Positions 15,895 through 25,573 are shown, counted from the stretch's first letter. The stretch: DNA of 64,000 bases from Noviherbaspirillum aerium (GCF_008929045.1 NZ_VFAH01000027.1:1-64000), one strand, 5' to 3'. The notes: a model not told the origin generated them from the sequence alone. Translations and numbers: made by a program.

Positions 15895-18800
15895 TTAAGT
15901 AGGCAATTGCTGAGGAACCGCCTTTATCGGGGCAACTTGTTCTTCGATTTCCTCTTCCTTACGGTAAGCAAGACGATACAGAAGCGGAAGAACCAGAAGC
16001 GTCAAGGCCGTCGACGAAAGAATGCCGCCAATGACTACGGTGGCCAGCGGGCGCTGCACTTCAGCCCCTGTACCTGTTGCAAGCGCCATGGGCACAAACC
16101 CAAGCGATGCTACCAAGGCGGTCATCAATACGGGACGCAATCGGGTCAGCGCGCCTTCACGCACGGCGGAATCCAGGGAATGACCTTCCTCTCGCAGGGT
16201 ACGAATGAAGGAAATCATCACCAGACCATTCAACACCGCCACTCCGGAGAGGGCAATGAAGCCAACCGCCGCGGAGATGGATAGCGGAATACCCCGCATC
16301 CATAGCGCGACCACACCGCCTGTCAGCGCGAATGGAATACCGCTGAAGACGAGAAGTCCATCCTTGAGGTTGCCAAACATCGCAAACAGTAGCGTGAATA
16401 CCAACAGCAATGCCAATGGCACGACGACTTGCAGGCGCTGAGCAGCAGACTGCAGCTGCTCGAACTGGCCACCCCAGGTTGTCCAATAGCCGGCGGGCAC
16501 TTTAACTTGGTCACGGATGGCCGATTCCGCTTCAGACACGAATGAACCGATGTCCCGTCCGCGCACGTTGGCACTGATGACGATACGCCGCTTACCGTTT
16601 TCTCGGCTGATCTGGTTGGGTCCGGGAGCAAGTTCCAGATTGGCCACTTCACCCAATGGAATGAACGTCGCTCGTCCATTGCCGTTTTCTGCGCGGGGCA
16701 GCGAAATCGGCAGCCGCTTCATCGCCTCGAGGTCGTTGCGCAAGTTTTCCGGAAGCCTGACAATGATGTCAAAGCGACGGTCGCCCTGGAACAGCGTGCC
16801 GGCTTCCTTGCCACCAATTGCGGTTGCCACCATGTCCTGAACATCGCCGACATTCAAACCATAGCGGGATGCTTTCTCCCGGTCGATATTGATGGTCAAC
16901 ATAGGCAGGCCTGTAGTCTGTTCCACCTTGACCTCGGCCGCCCCAGACACCCTGCCCAACGTGGAGGCAATCTTGGCCGCCGTGTCGTTGAGCACATCCA
17001 TGTCGTCGCCGAATAGTTTGACCGCTACGTCGCTTCGCACGCCGGATATCAGCTCATTGAAGCGAAGCTGGATTGGCTGTGAAAACTCGTAGTTGCTGCC
17101 CGGGATTTTGGAAATGGTTTGCTGTACAGCCGCCAACAATTCATCGCGAGTCTTCCTGGGCTCAGGCCACTGATCCTGGGGCTTGAGCATGATGTACCCG
17201 TCCGAGATGTTGGGCGGCATCGGGTCAGACGCAATCTCGGCCGTACCGGTACGCGCGAAGATGCGGTCGATTTCTGGATGCTTCTGCTTCAACGTCCGTT
17301 CAAGCTGCTGCTGCATTGCCACCGACTGCGACAAGCTGGTACCCGGGATGCGCAGTGCCTGGATCGCAAAGTCACCCTCGTTCAGACTCGGCACGAATTC
17401 GCTTCCCAAACGGGTGGCCAGCAGGCCCGACAGGATGATGGTCACCGCGGCAAACGTCAGTACCACGGGCTTGTTCGCCATCACGAAGTCCAGTACGGGG
17501 CCATAGAGACGCTTGGCTCCCTGCATGACGACATTCTCTTTTTCAGCCACTTTGTTGCCGATGAAGAGCGCGACCGCGGCAGGGATGAAGGTAATCGACA
17601 GAATCATCGCGCCCAGCAAGGCGATCACCACCGTCAGGGCCATCGGATGGAACATCCGGCCTTCCACGCCGGTCAGCGCGAAGATTGGCAGGTAGACCAC
17701 CATGATGATGAGCTGGCCGTACAACAGCGGCCGACGTGCTTCCCGGGATGCGGCAAACACTTCATGGAAGCGCTCGGCCCGCGTCAATGGCCGTCCATGG
17801 TGCGCCTGAGCATGGGCAAGCCGGCGGACGCAGTTCTCGACAATCACGACCGCACCGTCAATGATGATGCCGAAATCCAGTGCGCCTAAGCTCAGCAGGT
17901 TCGCACTGACCTTGTTCGATACCATGCCACTGAAGGTGAACAGCATCGACAGTGGAATGACCATCGCCGTGATGAGGGCTGCGCGGATGTTCCCAAGGAA
18001 CAGGAACAACACCGCAATGACCAAAATAGCACCCTCGATCAGATTCTTCTTTACCGTGTCGATGGCCTTGTCGACCAGGACCGTGCGGTCATACACGGTG
18101 ATGGCCACCACACCTTCCGGAAGGGTGCGGTTGATCTCGGCCATTTTCTTGTCCACGGCCTGGGAAACCGTACGGCTGTTCTGGCCAATCAGCATGAACA
18201 CCGTACCGAGGACAACTTCCCGTCCATTCTCGGTGGCAGCACCGGTACGCAGCTCGCGACCAATTTCGACTTCGCCGATATCGCGCATCCGAATAGGCAC
18301 GCCCTGGACGGTACCCAGAATGATATTACGGATGTCCTCGATGGACTGTACCTGGCCGGGCGCACGAATCAATAGCTGCTCGCCGCGCTTTTCGATGTAG
18401 CCAGCCCCGGCATTGCCATTGTTACGGTCAAGCGCGTTGACCACGTCCTGCAGTGTCAGGCCATAGGACGCCAGTCGTTCGGGAACCGGTGCGACCTGGT
18501 ATTCCTTCTCGAAGCCGCCAATCGAGTTGATTTCCGTGACGCCAGGAACGTTACGCAGCTGCGGCTTGATGATCCAGTCCTGGATTTCACGCAAATCGGT
18601 CGGGGTGTACGGCGTGCCGTCGGGCTTTTTCGCGCCATCCTTGGTCTCGACCGTCCACAGGTAAATCTCACCCAGACCGGTGGAAATCGGTCCCATGGCT
18701 GGCGTCACCCCCGCCGGCAACCTCTCCTTGGCTTCCTGCAGTCGCTCATTGACGAGTTGCCGAGCGAAGTAGATATCGGTGCCATCCTTGAAGATGACGG

Positions 18801-19080
18801 TGATCTGCGACAGGCCATATCGCGACAACGACCTGGTTTGCTCCAGATTGGGCAAACCGGACATGACTGTCTCTAGCGGATAGGTGATCCGCTGCTCCGT
18901 TTCCAGAGGCGAGTATCCCGGTGCTGACGTATTGATTTGGACCTGAACGTTGGTAATGTCAGGGACCGCGTCAATGGGCAGTTTTTGATAGCTGAATATG
19001 CCAATGGCGGCCATGCCGAACACGGCAAGCAGGACCAGCCATCGCTGCTCGATGGCAAAGCGTATGATGCGTTCAAACAT
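15895..19080 (-). CDS. czcA: HME-RND Co/Zn/Cd efflux pump CzcA
   Basis: The 1061-residue inner-membrane pump exports divalent metals driven by protons. It has the RND plan: TM1, periplasmic loop, TM2-TM6, second loop, TM8-TM12. The proton-relay motif LDFGIIIDGAVVIVEN in TM4 holds the two Asp and one Glu essential in Cupriavidus CzcA. The porter segment DPMPPNISDGYIMLK fits the Zn/Co group, not the Cu group, where this position reads [10 protein letters not shown] in the CusA of this window. AAGGA precedes ATG 19080. It is preceded by czcB (18 bp) and czcC. Confidence 0.95.
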   Translation of the reverse strand: MFERIIRFAIEQRWLVLLAVFGMAAIGIFSYQKLPIDAVPDITNVQVQINTSAPGYSPLETEQRITYPLETVMSGLPNLEQTRSLSRYGLSQITVIFKDGTDIYFARQLVNERLQEAKERLPAGVTPAMGPISTGLGEIYLWTVETKDGAKKPDGTPYTPTDLREIQDWIIKPQLRNVPGVTEINSIGGFEKEYQVAPVPERLASYGLTLQDVVNALDRNNGNAGAGYIEKRGEQLLIRAPGQVQSIEDIRNIILGTVQGVPIRMRDIGEVEIGRELRTGAATENGREVVLGTVFMLIGQNSRTVSQAVDKKMAEINRTLPEGVVAITVYDRTVLVDKAIDTVKKNLIEGAILVIAVLFLFLGNIRAALITAMVIPLSMLFTFSGMVSNKVSANLLSLGALDFGIIIDGAVVIVENCVRRLAHAQAHHGRPLTRAERFHEVFAASREARRPLLYGQLIIMVVYLPIFALTGVEGRMFHPMALTVVIALLGAMILSITFIPAAVALFIGNKVAEKENVVMQGAKRLYGPVLDFVMANKPVVLTFAAVTIILSGLLATRLGSEFVPSLNEGDFAIQALRIPGTSLSQSVAMQQQLERTLKQKHPEIDRIFARTGTAEIASDPMPPNISDGYIMLKPQDQWPEPRKTRDELLAAVQQTISKIPGSNYEFSQPIQLRFNELISGVRSDVAVKLFGDDMDVLNDTAAKIASTLGRVSGAAEVKVEQTTGLPMLTINIDREKASRYGLNVGDVQDMVATAIGGKEAGTLFQGDRRFDIIVRLPENLRNDLEAMKRLPISLPRAENGNGRATFIPLGEVANLELAPGPNQISRENGKRRIVISANVRGRDIGSFVSEAESAIRDQVKVPAGYWTTWGGQFEQLQSAAQRLQVVVPLALLLVFTLLFAMFGNLKDGLLVFSGIPFALTGGVVALWMRGIPLSISAAVGFIALSGVAVLNGLVMISFIRTLREEGHSLDSAVREGALTRLRPVLMTALVASLGFVPMALATGTGAEVQRPLATVVIGGILSSTALTLLVLPLLYRLAYRKEEEIEEQVAPIKAVPQQLPT

Positions 19081-19098
19081 GGATAAGTCCTTTTCGCA

Positions 19099-20682
19099 TC
19101 AGTGAGTATGTTCGGCGCTGGCTTTACCCTGCTCCGACTTGACGATGAAGCTGCCCGCGCCTGCGTACTTGCTGCCCGCCTTCAATCCCTTGACCACCTC
19201 GACTACCTTGCCGTCAGTGCGGCCGAGGGTGACTTGCTGGGGAAGGAAGCCGCCGGGAACGCGAACGAAGATGGTCGGCTTGTCGTTGACCGTCTGAATG
19301 GCATCGGTACTCACCGCGACCGGAACTTCGGCTTGGTTCGAGACGATTTCAACATTCACGAACAGACCTGGGCGCCAAGACATGTCTGGGTTCGGCAGTG
19401 AAACCCTGGCTTTGGCGGTACGGGTTTGTTCGCCAAGCAAAGATCCAACGAAAGAAATCGTGCCGGGTGCTTTCGCATCGAATGCCGTCGCCTTGACGGT
19501 AACTTTCTCGCCGACGCGAACTGCGTTCAGGTCTTTTGCAGGGACAGCAACCTCCGCCCACACTGTCGACAAGTCCGAGATCGTGAAAATGTCAGCGTCT
19601 TCCTTGATGGCTTCGCCGAGGGAGATGTGTTTTTCCATAATCATGCCATCAAACGGTGCCCGGATTTCGTAGGCATTCAGTGAGCCACGGCTGGATGCGC
19701 CGGTACCCAAGGCACTGAGTTTTTGCTGAACATTCCGGACAGCGATTTCCGCTTCCTGCATCGCCTGTTCAGCCTGCAGGTAATCCTGCTCCGCCGAAAT
19801 CTTTTCCTGCCAGAGCTTCTTTTCGCGTTCGTACGTGGTTTTGGCCAATGCGAGTCGCTTTTGTGCGGCCAACAATTCGCTGCGTTGCTCTGACAGGCCC
19901 GAGCTTGCCAGGACGGCCAACACTTCGCCTTTCTTGACCTTCTGCCCGAGATTGACCTTGACGCTCTCAACGACACCGGCCATCCGAGGTACGACATGCG
20001 CTGTCCGGTCCTCGTTGTAGCGGATCTCGCCAGGCAACGTGAGCGAGCTGTTGATCCTTGCCGGACCTGCGGTATTGACAGTAACGCCGGCCGCCTTGGA
20101 CTGCTCGTCATTCATTGCGATCGTGCCTTCCATCTCCTCGAAGGTGAAGAGGTAAGGCTCGTTGGCTGTTTGTGCTGCGACCGTCGCTTCGAATACGTGG
20201 GGTTCCGGCACCGAAGTGCTGCTCTTCAGGTAATCCTTTTCAGGAGTAAAGGCGAGTTCCTGTTTTCCGCCATCCGGACGGGTGAGAGTAATAGAAACTT
20301 TTGCTGAATTCGGAGGGAGCGGCTTTTCCTTCTCGTACATGTAGACATGGAAACGTGGCTCTCCGCCTTCTTCGGCCATCAGCACCTCAAGCCCGAAGTC
20401 GCCTTCGGTGAACAATTTCCCGCCATGAGGGCCTTTTGCCTGTTCTTCCTCATGACCATGTTCATCGCCATGCTCATGTCCGTGCCCACCTTTCTCTTCA
20501 GCGTGTGCGTGCTTGTCACCGCCTTTTTCGCCGGCATGTTCTGCATGCCCGCCGCCGCCGTGGCCGTGTCCATCACCTGCCGGTTTGGGCTTATTCATCG
20601 TCATGATGAGCACGCCAAGCAAGACGCCGATGATAACGATGGCGAGAATGGAAAATAGCTGTTTCTTCGTAAGATTTTTCAT
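19099..20682 (-). CDS. czcB: RND periplasmic adaptor CzcB with His-rich N-terminus
   Basis: This 527-residue membrane-fusion protein links CzcA to the outer-membrane channel CzcC. It has an N-terminal membrane anchor (residues 7-30) and a long His/Gly/Glu-rich segment (about 36-85) able to bind Zn. A beta domain, the lipoyl/barrel halves (VKVNLGQKVKKGEVLAVL and the matching DGMIMEKHISLGEAI) and a coiled-coil hairpin between them follow. It starts 9 bp after czcC. The His-rich part is longer than in many CzcB proteins and may work as a periplasmic metal sponge. Confidence 0.93.
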   Translation of the reverse strand: MKNLTKKQLFSILAIVIIGVLLGVLIMTMNKPKPAGDGHGHGGGGHAEHAGEKGGDKHAHAEEKGGHGHEHGDEHGHEEEQAKGPHGGKLFTEGDFGLEVLMAEEGGEPRFHVYMYEKEKPLPPNSAKVSITLTRPDGGKQELAFTPEKDYLKSSTSVPEPHVFEATVAAQTANEPYLFTFEEMEGTIAMNDEQSKAAGVTVNTAGPARINSSLTLPGEIRYNEDRTAHVVPRMAGVVESVKVNLGQKVKKGEVLAVLASSGLSEQRSELLAAQKRLALAKTTYEREKKLWQEKISAEQDYLQAEQAMQEAEIAVRNVQQKLSALGTGASSRGSLNAYEIRAPFDGMIMEKHISLGEAIKEDADIFTISDLSTVWAEVAVPAKDLNAVRVGEKVTVKATAFDAKAPGTISFVGSLLGEQTRTAKARVSLPNPDMSWRPGLFVNVEIVSNQAEVPVAVSTDAIQTVNDKPTIFVRVPGGFLPQQVTLGRTDGKVVEVVKGLKAGSKYAGAGSFIVKSEQGKASAEHTH

Positions 20683-20691
20683 GATCTGCTC

Positions 20692-21984
20692 TTATTGCTT
20701 GGTCGCGGGCGTAGCTTCCCCGAGAATGCGGTCGATATCGGCGGCTGCCCGGTGCGCCTCAGACAGCGCTCGCAGGTACTGGGACTTGGCTTGCAGCAGC
20801 GTGCGCTGGGCATCGAGCACATCCAGGAAGCCGAATTTCCCGAACTCGAACCCTTTCGAGGCGGCGTCATAGGCGCTCTGGGCACCCGGGATGACTTCCT
20901 TCTGCAGGGACTCCGCCTCCTGACGCGATACACTCAATTTTTCATAGGCCTGTGCGACCTCGCCATCCAGCCGGATCTCTGTGGCGGACAGTTCGTCGCG
21001 TGCCTTGTCGACGCGGCGTAGCGATTCCAGGACGTTTCCGCGATTGCTATCGAAGAGAGGAAGCGGGATCGAAACGCCAACCACAGCTTGGTTACGGCCC
21101 AACTCTTCAGAGCGCTTGACGCCGAGAGTGACTGCCATGTCCGGGATGCGGCGGCTGCGCTCTACCTGTGCCAGTGCCTGGCGATGATCGACTTCGTAGC
21201 GAGCCCGGGATAGTGCCGGAGACGTTGCCAGTCTCCGGGTAAGCATGTCTGTACTAGGCAACTCGGGCAACACATCAAGCTGACCTTCAGCCTTCTCGAA
21301 TCGAGGAATCAGATTGCCCCAAGTGGCACTGAGCCGCTTGCGAGACGAGCTTAACTCGCTTCTTGCCTGAGCCAGTTCAAGGCGAACGCTCGATTCCGCC
21401 ACGCGTGCCTTCGTTTCTTCCACAGGCGACACCTTGCCGGCTGCAACGCGTTTGTTGGCGACATTCGTCGCTCTCTGAGCAAGTTCACCTGCTTCCTCGG
21501 CAAGGCGAACGCGTTCCTGTGCGGCGAGAACATCAAAGAATGCAGTAATGACGGCCGCACGGATTTCGGCTTTTTTAGCGTTCAACTCGGAAGACGCAGC
21601 GGACAGGCTGCTTTCGGCAGCGCGCATGCGCGCAGAGCGCTTCCCGCCTAGCTCAATCGGCTGACTGACTGTTAACGTGGACTCCCGGGTCTCACGGCGC
21701 CGGTCTTCAATACCCACTTCCAGCGAGGGGTTGGGCAGCACATTGGCTTGCAGGAGCGTGGCCTCGACCGCCTGAAGCTCATACTGGGCTGCGGACAGGT
21801 CCGGGCTGGAATTCATCGCCAAGGCTATTGCAGCCTGTAGCGTCAACGGCAACGCCGGTTCGACTGCACGGCCGGCATTAGCCTGTGCAGCCAGGTGTGC
21901 GCTACCAAGTCCGGTCGTTACGGTTTGCGCACTCCCAGGCAAACTGAATACGGCCAGACTGAGCGGTAAAAGATACCGATACAT
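20692..21984 (-). CDS. czcC: Outer-membrane factor CzcC (TolC family)
   Basis: The 430-residue protein forms the outer-membrane tunnel of the Czc pump. After a signal peptide (cut near GSAQT) come two TolC repeats with long helices (QAVEATLLQANVLPNPSLEV and the second half from LATSPALSRARYEVDH). There is no lipobox. ATG 21984 with AGGAG 6 nt upstream is the start; a TTG codon precedes it. First gene of czcCBA, downstream of czcI. Confidence 0.93.
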   Translation of the reverse strand: MYRYLLPLSLAVFSLPGSAQTVTTGLGSAHLAAQANAGRAVEPALPLTLQAAIALAMNSSPDLSAAQYELQAVEATLLQANVLPNPSLEVGIEDRRRETRESTLTVSQPIELGGKRSARMRAAESSLSAASSELNAKKAEIRAAVITAFFDVLAAQERVRLAEEAGELAQRATNVANKRVAAGKVSPVEETKARVAESSVRLELAQARSELSSSRKRLSATWGNLIPRFEKAEGQLDVLPELPSTDMLTRRLATSPALSRARYEVDHRQALAQVERSRRIPDMAVTLGVKRSEELGRNQAVVGVSIPLPLFDSNRGNVLESLRRVDKARDELSATEIRLDGEVAQAYEKLSVSRQEAESLQKEVIPGAQSAYDAASKGFEFGKFGFLDVLDAQRTLLQAKSQYLRALSEAHRAAADIDRILGEATPATKQ

Positions 21985-22071
21985 CAAATTCTCCTGACAA
22001 ATGGGAAAGAATTTGACGAGACGTCACCCCGGTTTTACGTTTTGATAGTCGTGGCAATTCGTCTCGTCGCG

Positions 22072-22419
22072 TTAGGCGACAAGACGCCAGTCTGGCTTTC
22101 GGGGGCCAGATGGAATATGGGAAGAATAATTGTCCGGTAATCGTGCATGATGCACGACATCATTGGGTGGGACACCCGCAGGGAAGGTGGTTAAGAACGA
22201 TGCCTGAGCAGAAAACTGGCAGATGCCACAATCGTTGTCGGCCTGGGTGTTCTTGCTCGGTTCTTCCGAGTCATCCTCCTCGGCCTGGTGCTGATGCGTA
22301 TGGTGGCCAAAGTGGGAGGTTTGCTGTTCTTGTTCGTGCTGGCAATACGCAGCCGCCGCTGCCCAGGCATACTGGAGCGGAAGTACGGCTAACAGCAGAA
22401 TAAGAATAAGCTTTTTCAC
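22072..22419 (-). CDS. czcI: CzcI-like periplasmic protein
   Basis: The 115-residue product starts at GTG 22419 with the signal peptide KKLILILLLAVLPLQYAWA. The mature part holds a Cys-His run (YCQHEQEQQTSHFGHHTHQH), a DCGICQ motif and the C-terminal block YSSHIPSGPRKPDWRL. It is the gene before czcC, the position of czcI in the Cupriavidus czc operon. The paralogue at 13401-13745 shares both ends. The longer frame to 22461 is rejected because it would bury the signal peptide. Confidence 0.8.
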   Translation of the reverse strand: MKKLILILLLAVLPLQYAWAAAAAYCQHEQEQQTSHFGHHTHQHQAEEDDSEEPSKNTQADNDCGICQFSAQASFLTTFPAGVPPNDVVHHARLPDNYSSHIPSGPRKPDWRLVA

Positions 22420-22490
22420 GGGCGAGATATTAGCATTGATTTCTTGCCTTTTGGCCTGCAAGAAATCGATAGACGGCCATTTGAGTGTGG

Positions 22491-22829
22491 TTAGTCAAGC
22501 AATGTCTTGATGGCGGGATCAACTGGCAGCCGCTTGAACATGTTGATGTTCGTGCCTCCGGTATTTCCTGTCGGGACGATGCCAACGGCTGAACCGATGG
22601 CACCAAGAACAATACGCACACCTTGACCAACCACTTCACTTGCCGATCGGCGCTTGATGCCAATTCTCAGCATGCCCCAATGGGTAATGATGTGCGGCAC
22701 GACATACCGTTGTCCCAGCACATGGGCAACCTCCAGATGCTTGTACGCCTGGTCAAGCTGCCCTCGTGCGTAGCGATTGCGCGCAGCCGCCATTTCGGAT
22801 TCAAATGCTTTCTTCAATTCAGCTTTCAT
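22491..22829 (-). CDS. DUF3703 family protein
   Basis: The 112-residue protein looks like DUF3703: a helical start (FESEMAAARNRYARGQLDQAYKHLEVAHVLGQ) followed by HWGMLRIG and a C-terminal hydrophobic stretch (VVGQGVRIVLGAIGSAVGIVP). Members are regularly found beside CDF and Czc genes, but no activity is known to me. It starts 3 bp after the CDF gene (22833-23504) and must be co-translated with it. The helical part looks TPR-like. Confidence 0.78.
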   Translation of the reverse strand: MKAELKKAFESEMAAARNRYARGQLDQAYKHLEVAHVLGQRYVVPHIITHWGMLRIGIKRRSASEVVGQGVRIVLGAIGSAVGIVPTGNTGGTNINMFKRLPVDPAIKTLLD

Positions 22830-22832
22830 AGA

Positions 22833-23504
22833 TCAACGGCGTTTGAGTTCGATGGTGACAGTCCTCGGTGCAACGGTCACAGGAGCTGTTGCTGTTTTCA
22901 TCTCAGCGCGTGCCTGCGTGATGACGGACCGTGCAGCGCTCAAGCCAAGAAGACCCATGATGCAGGCCACCACAATGTCGGGCCACCCGGAACCCGTACC
23001 GAACACGCCCAAGGCCGCCAGCATCACGGCAACGTTGCCAATGGCGTCATTACGCGTGCAGAGCCAGACAGAGCGCATATTGGAATCGCCATTACGGTAC
23101 GCAAACAATAATGCCGCTACGAGCAAATTGGCCAGTAGCGCAACGAAGCCAATGGTGCCCATCGTAATGTGTGCAGGCACGGTCCCGGTTGTGACACTCC
23201 AGAACGCAGCGGCCAAAACAAAGATGCCATAGCCTCCCATCGTCAAGCCTTTGATCAGAGCCGTACGCGAGCGCCAGATAGGCGCCAAGCCCAGAACAAA
23301 AAGCGAGACCGCGTAGTTCGCCGCGTCACCGAAAAAGTCAACGGCGTCGGCCAGCAACGATACCGAACCGGCGGCCCAACCGCTGAATAGCTCGACGCCA
23401 AACATGCCGGCGTTGACCACCAGCGCGATACAGAGAATACGACGGTAGGTCGGGTCTACTGGAGGTTTATCTGAGGCGCAAGCGCCTGCGCAACAATCAG
23501 CCAT
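22833..23504 (-). CDS. CDF-like cation transporter with Cys-rich N-terminus
   Basis: The 223-residue membrane protein opens MADCCAGACASD, a likely metal-entry site, and then has six transmembrane helices. TM2 reads LLADAVDFFGDAAN (DxxxD) and TM5 TRNDAIGN (DxxxN), the same ligand pattern as the CDF core encoded at 6509-7810. The cytoplasmic C-terminal domain is missing. ATG 23504 has AGGAG 7 nt upstream. A MerR-type promoter lies directly upstream, so this is the first gene of the minus-strand run through DUF3703 and czcI into czcCBA. Confidence 0.82.
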   Translation of the reverse strand: MADCCAGACASDKPPVDPTYRRILCIALVVNAGMFGVELFSGWAAGSVSLLADAVDFFGDAANYAVSLFVLGLAPIWRSRTALIKGLTMGGYGIFVLAAAFWSVTTGTVPAHITMGTIGFVALLANLLVAALLFAYRNGDSNMRSVWLCTRNDAIGNVAVMLAALGVFGTGSGWPDIVVACIMGLLGLSAARSVITQARAEMKTATAPVTVAPRTVTIELKRR

Positions 23505-23531
23505 TTGATGCTCCTTCTCGTCTATAGCAGC

Positions 23532-23562
23532 ATTACACACCCTGTAGTGACTACAGGATCAA
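23532..23562 (-). promoter_or_regulatory. CadR-type promoter/operator of the CDF-czc run
   Basis: Read on the minus strand, TTGATC and TGTAAT are 19 bp apart and enclose the palindrome CCTGTAGT-G-ACTACAGG (23541-23557). The half site matches the palindrome in front of cadR at 26696-26710 (CCGTAGT/ACTACGG), so the CadR encoded at 26734 probably controls it. Confidence 0.85.
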
Positions 23563-23605
23563 GCTCTTTTAAAGAGGAAAATGTGGCGAAGAACTTGTAT
23601 AAATG

Positions 23606-23800
23606 TCATTTCTTTGTATGCGTCTTACTTCCGCTTGACCGCTTCGCGCTGTCTTTCCTGGCGTAATCAGCTGCGTCTTTTCCGGAGCGCTTCTTTGGAC
23701 GCTTTGGAGGTCGTCGAGACAAGTAATAATAAAGACCAATCGCAATTGGGATGAATACAAGCAACATTGCCACTTGGATATTTATAAGAAAGTCAGGCAT
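23606..23800 (-). CDS. Small single-pass membrane protein
   Basis: The 64-residue product has one hydrophobic helix (VAMLLVFIPIAIGLYYYLS, residues 10-28) followed by a strongly basic, Lys/Arg/Ser-rich tail. I do not recognise a family. It lies 78 bp downstream of the DsbA-like gene on the same strand and may end that operon. Small size lowers confidence. Confidence 0.5.
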   Translation of the reverse strand: MPDFLINIQVAMLLVFIPIAIGLYYYLSRRPPKRPKKRSGKDAADYARKDSAKRSSGSKTHTKK

Positions 23801-23878
23801 GGCGATGTACCTTGTTGAAACCTGCGGCTAGCAGGCGCTGTGTATCCGCAGGTTGGTGAAACGTCGTTGTTGGGCGGG

Positions 23879-24535
23879 TTATTTTGCCGCCGCGGTGGTC
23901 AATTCCTGTTCCACCAGTTTCTGCAATTGCTCCGGACCGAAGGATGGTAGCGGCTTCCCATTCACAAAAAACTCCGGTGTGCCCCTGACGTTCAATGTTT
24001 TCACGTCCTGAAGGTCTTGCTCGATGATGCGCGTGAAATCCGGGGATTTCATATCGTCTTTCAAGCGTGCCATATCAAGGTCGAGTCCTTCAAGGTGAGG
24101 CCACAGTAGATCGAGATGCGCTGAATGGTCCGGCGCCCACTGCGGCTGCGCTGCAAGCACCGCTTCAAGCGTTTGCCAGTACTTGTTCTGCTTCCTGGCG
24201 GCTTCCAGAACCTTGACCACTTCGTCTGCGCCCTTGTGGAAAGGTGCGTATCGGATGGTCAGCCGAATTTTCTCGGGATTTGCCTCCATGATCTTTTTAA
24301 CAAAGGGATAAAAGGCGCGGCAGGACTCGCAAGCCGGGTCGAAGAATTCGACGATGTGTACCGGCGCACTGGCATTGCCCAAGGTCGGCGAGTGGAACCG
24401 CACAAGCGCCTCACTGTTCTGGGAGGTGGCTTGCGTCGCCTGTTCAGTCTTTTTCGATTGATAGAGATTGATGCCGAGAGCAAATGCAACCGCCAGAATG
24501 ACCGCGGTCGCGACGAAGATGGTCTTTTGTTTCAT
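23879..24535 (-). CDS. DsbA-like thiol-disulfide oxidoreductase
   Basis: The 218-residue protein has an N-terminal membrane anchor or signal and a thioredoxin fold with the active site PACESC (Cys69, Cys72) and the cis-Pro segment NVRGTPEFFVNGKPL. This fits the DsbA/ScsC/BdbD-type of oxidase. Its ATG overlaps the stop of the DsbB gene by 4 bp (ATGA), so it is most likely the DsbB partner. Within a copper-delivery operon it may keep Cys pairs of SCO or other metal proteins in the needed state. Confidence 0.88.
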   Translation of the reverse strand: MKQKTIFVATAVILAVAFALGINLYQSKKTEQATQATSQNSEALVRFHSPTLGNASAPVHIVEFFDPACESCRAFYPFVKKIMEANPEKIRLTIRYAPFHKGADEVVKVLEAARKQNKYWQTLEAVLAAQPQWAPDHSAHLDLLWPHLEGLDLDMARLKDDMKSPDFTRIIEQDLQDVKTLNVRGTPEFFVNGKPLPSFGPEQLQKLVEQELTTAAAK

Positions 24536-24966
24536 TTTGATGCCTTAAAATGAGTAATGATGAGCAGTGCAGCGATGGCTGCGAAGGCGGCCACGGAGAG
24601 CATCGGTATGGTCAGAAATCCAAACCATTCGATCTGCTCCTGCGAGCACGGCACGCCTTGTGTGCAAGGTGTCATCGACTCGGCAATGACGCCTTCGGCA
24701 ACCAGAAGGTGGAACACAGCAATGCCCAATCCAATAAGTGACAGCGGAAAAGCGTATCGCACGACTTTCACGTCCAGAGGAAAAAGGCCTGCGCTAAGAA
24801 TGAGTACGAGCGGGAACATGCAAATGCGCTGGTACCAGCACAGCACACATGGTGTCAGCCCCATGACCTCACCCAGGAAAATCGCCCCAAGGGTGGAAAC
24901 CGTTGCCAAAACCCAGCTCAGGAATACCAAGGGCCATAAGGAAGTTTTTATGTCTGTTGATGCCAT
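24532..24966 (-). CDS. DsbB-family disulfide bond formation protein
   Basis: The 144-residue membrane protein has four hydrophobic helices, the first Cys pair LTPCVLCWYQR (Cys40, Cys43) and the second pair PCTQGVPC (Cys101, Cys107). It oxidises its DsbA partner and passes electrons to quinone. ATGA overlaps join it to SCO upstream and to the DsbA-like gene downstream. Size and motif are closer to the BdbC/DsbI-like short forms than to E. coli DsbB. Confidence 0.9.
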   Translation of the reverse strand: MASTDIKTSLWPLVFLSWVLATVSTLGAIFLGEVMGLTPCVLCWYQRICMFPLVLILSAGLFPLDVKVVRYAFPLSLIGLGIAVFHLLVAEGVIAESMTPCTQGVPCSQEQIEWFGFLTIPMLSVAAFAAIAALLIITHFKASK

Positions 24967-25559
24967 CATGTTTTGAGCAGCGTTTTGAGGTCTTGTACGA
25001 TGTCTTCGGCTGGCTGGGCATCCCTGAAAAACAGGCGAAGGCGGCCCTGCGGGTCAAACGCGTAGGTTTGGCCGGAATGGTCCACCGTGTAAAAGCCGTC
25101 TTCATTTGGCTTCTGCAGCACGCGAATTACCTTGAACTCCTTCGCCGCAGCGTCAACCTGTTGCTCAGTTCCAGTCAAGCCAAGGAACGGCGGGTGAAAG
25201 GCGGGAACATACTTGGCCAGCAGCTCCTGCGTGTCCCGTTGCGGGTCCAGCGTGACCATCAGCACTTGTACCCTTTCAGCGTCCTTGCCAAGCTTTTCCA
25301 TGGCTGAGGCCAGCTTCACCATTGTCGTCGGGCAGACGTCGGGGCAATTGGTATAGCCGAAGAAGAGGACAACGGCTTTGCCCTTGAAATCAGCAAGAGT
25401 CCGCGGCTTTCCAGTATGGTCTGTCAACTGGAATTCCTTGCCCCACTCGCCGCCGGTAATGTCCACCGACGCAAACTTCTGGTCAGGGATGCTCTTGTTG
25501 TCACATCCAAGCAAGACGGTGCCAGCCAGAAGCAACGCTGCTACATATCGTAATTTCAT
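24966..25559 (-). CDS. SCO1/SenC-family copper chaperone
   Basis: This 197-residue lipoprotein has a lipobox (TVLLGC, Cys19) and a thioredoxin-like domain with the Cu motif YTNCPDVCP (Cys72, Cys76) and the distal His (VDHSG, about residue 161). SCO proteins deliver Cu to the CuA site of cytochrome oxidase or act as periplasmic thiol reductases. ATG 25559 gives a complete lipoprotein signal. It sits between PCu(A)C and DsbB, a known pairing for CuA maturation. Confidence 0.92.
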   Translation of the reverse strand: MKLRYVAALLLAGTVLLGCDNKSIPDQKFASVDITGGEWGKEFQLTDHTGKPRTLADFKGKAVVLFFGYTNCPDVCPTTMVKLASAMEKLGKDAERVQVLMVTLDPQRDTQELLAKYVPAFHPPFLGLTGTEQQVDAAAKEFKVIRVLQKPNEDGFYTVDHSGQTYAFDPQGRLRLFFRDAQPAEDIVQDLKTLLKT

Positions 25560-25573
25560 GTGCGACCTCCGCA

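Noticed and set aside
17119-17889. Plus-strand frame of 256 codons opposite czcA
   Set aside because: Antisense to the RND pump, His/Arg/Gln-rich shadow with no homologous motif.
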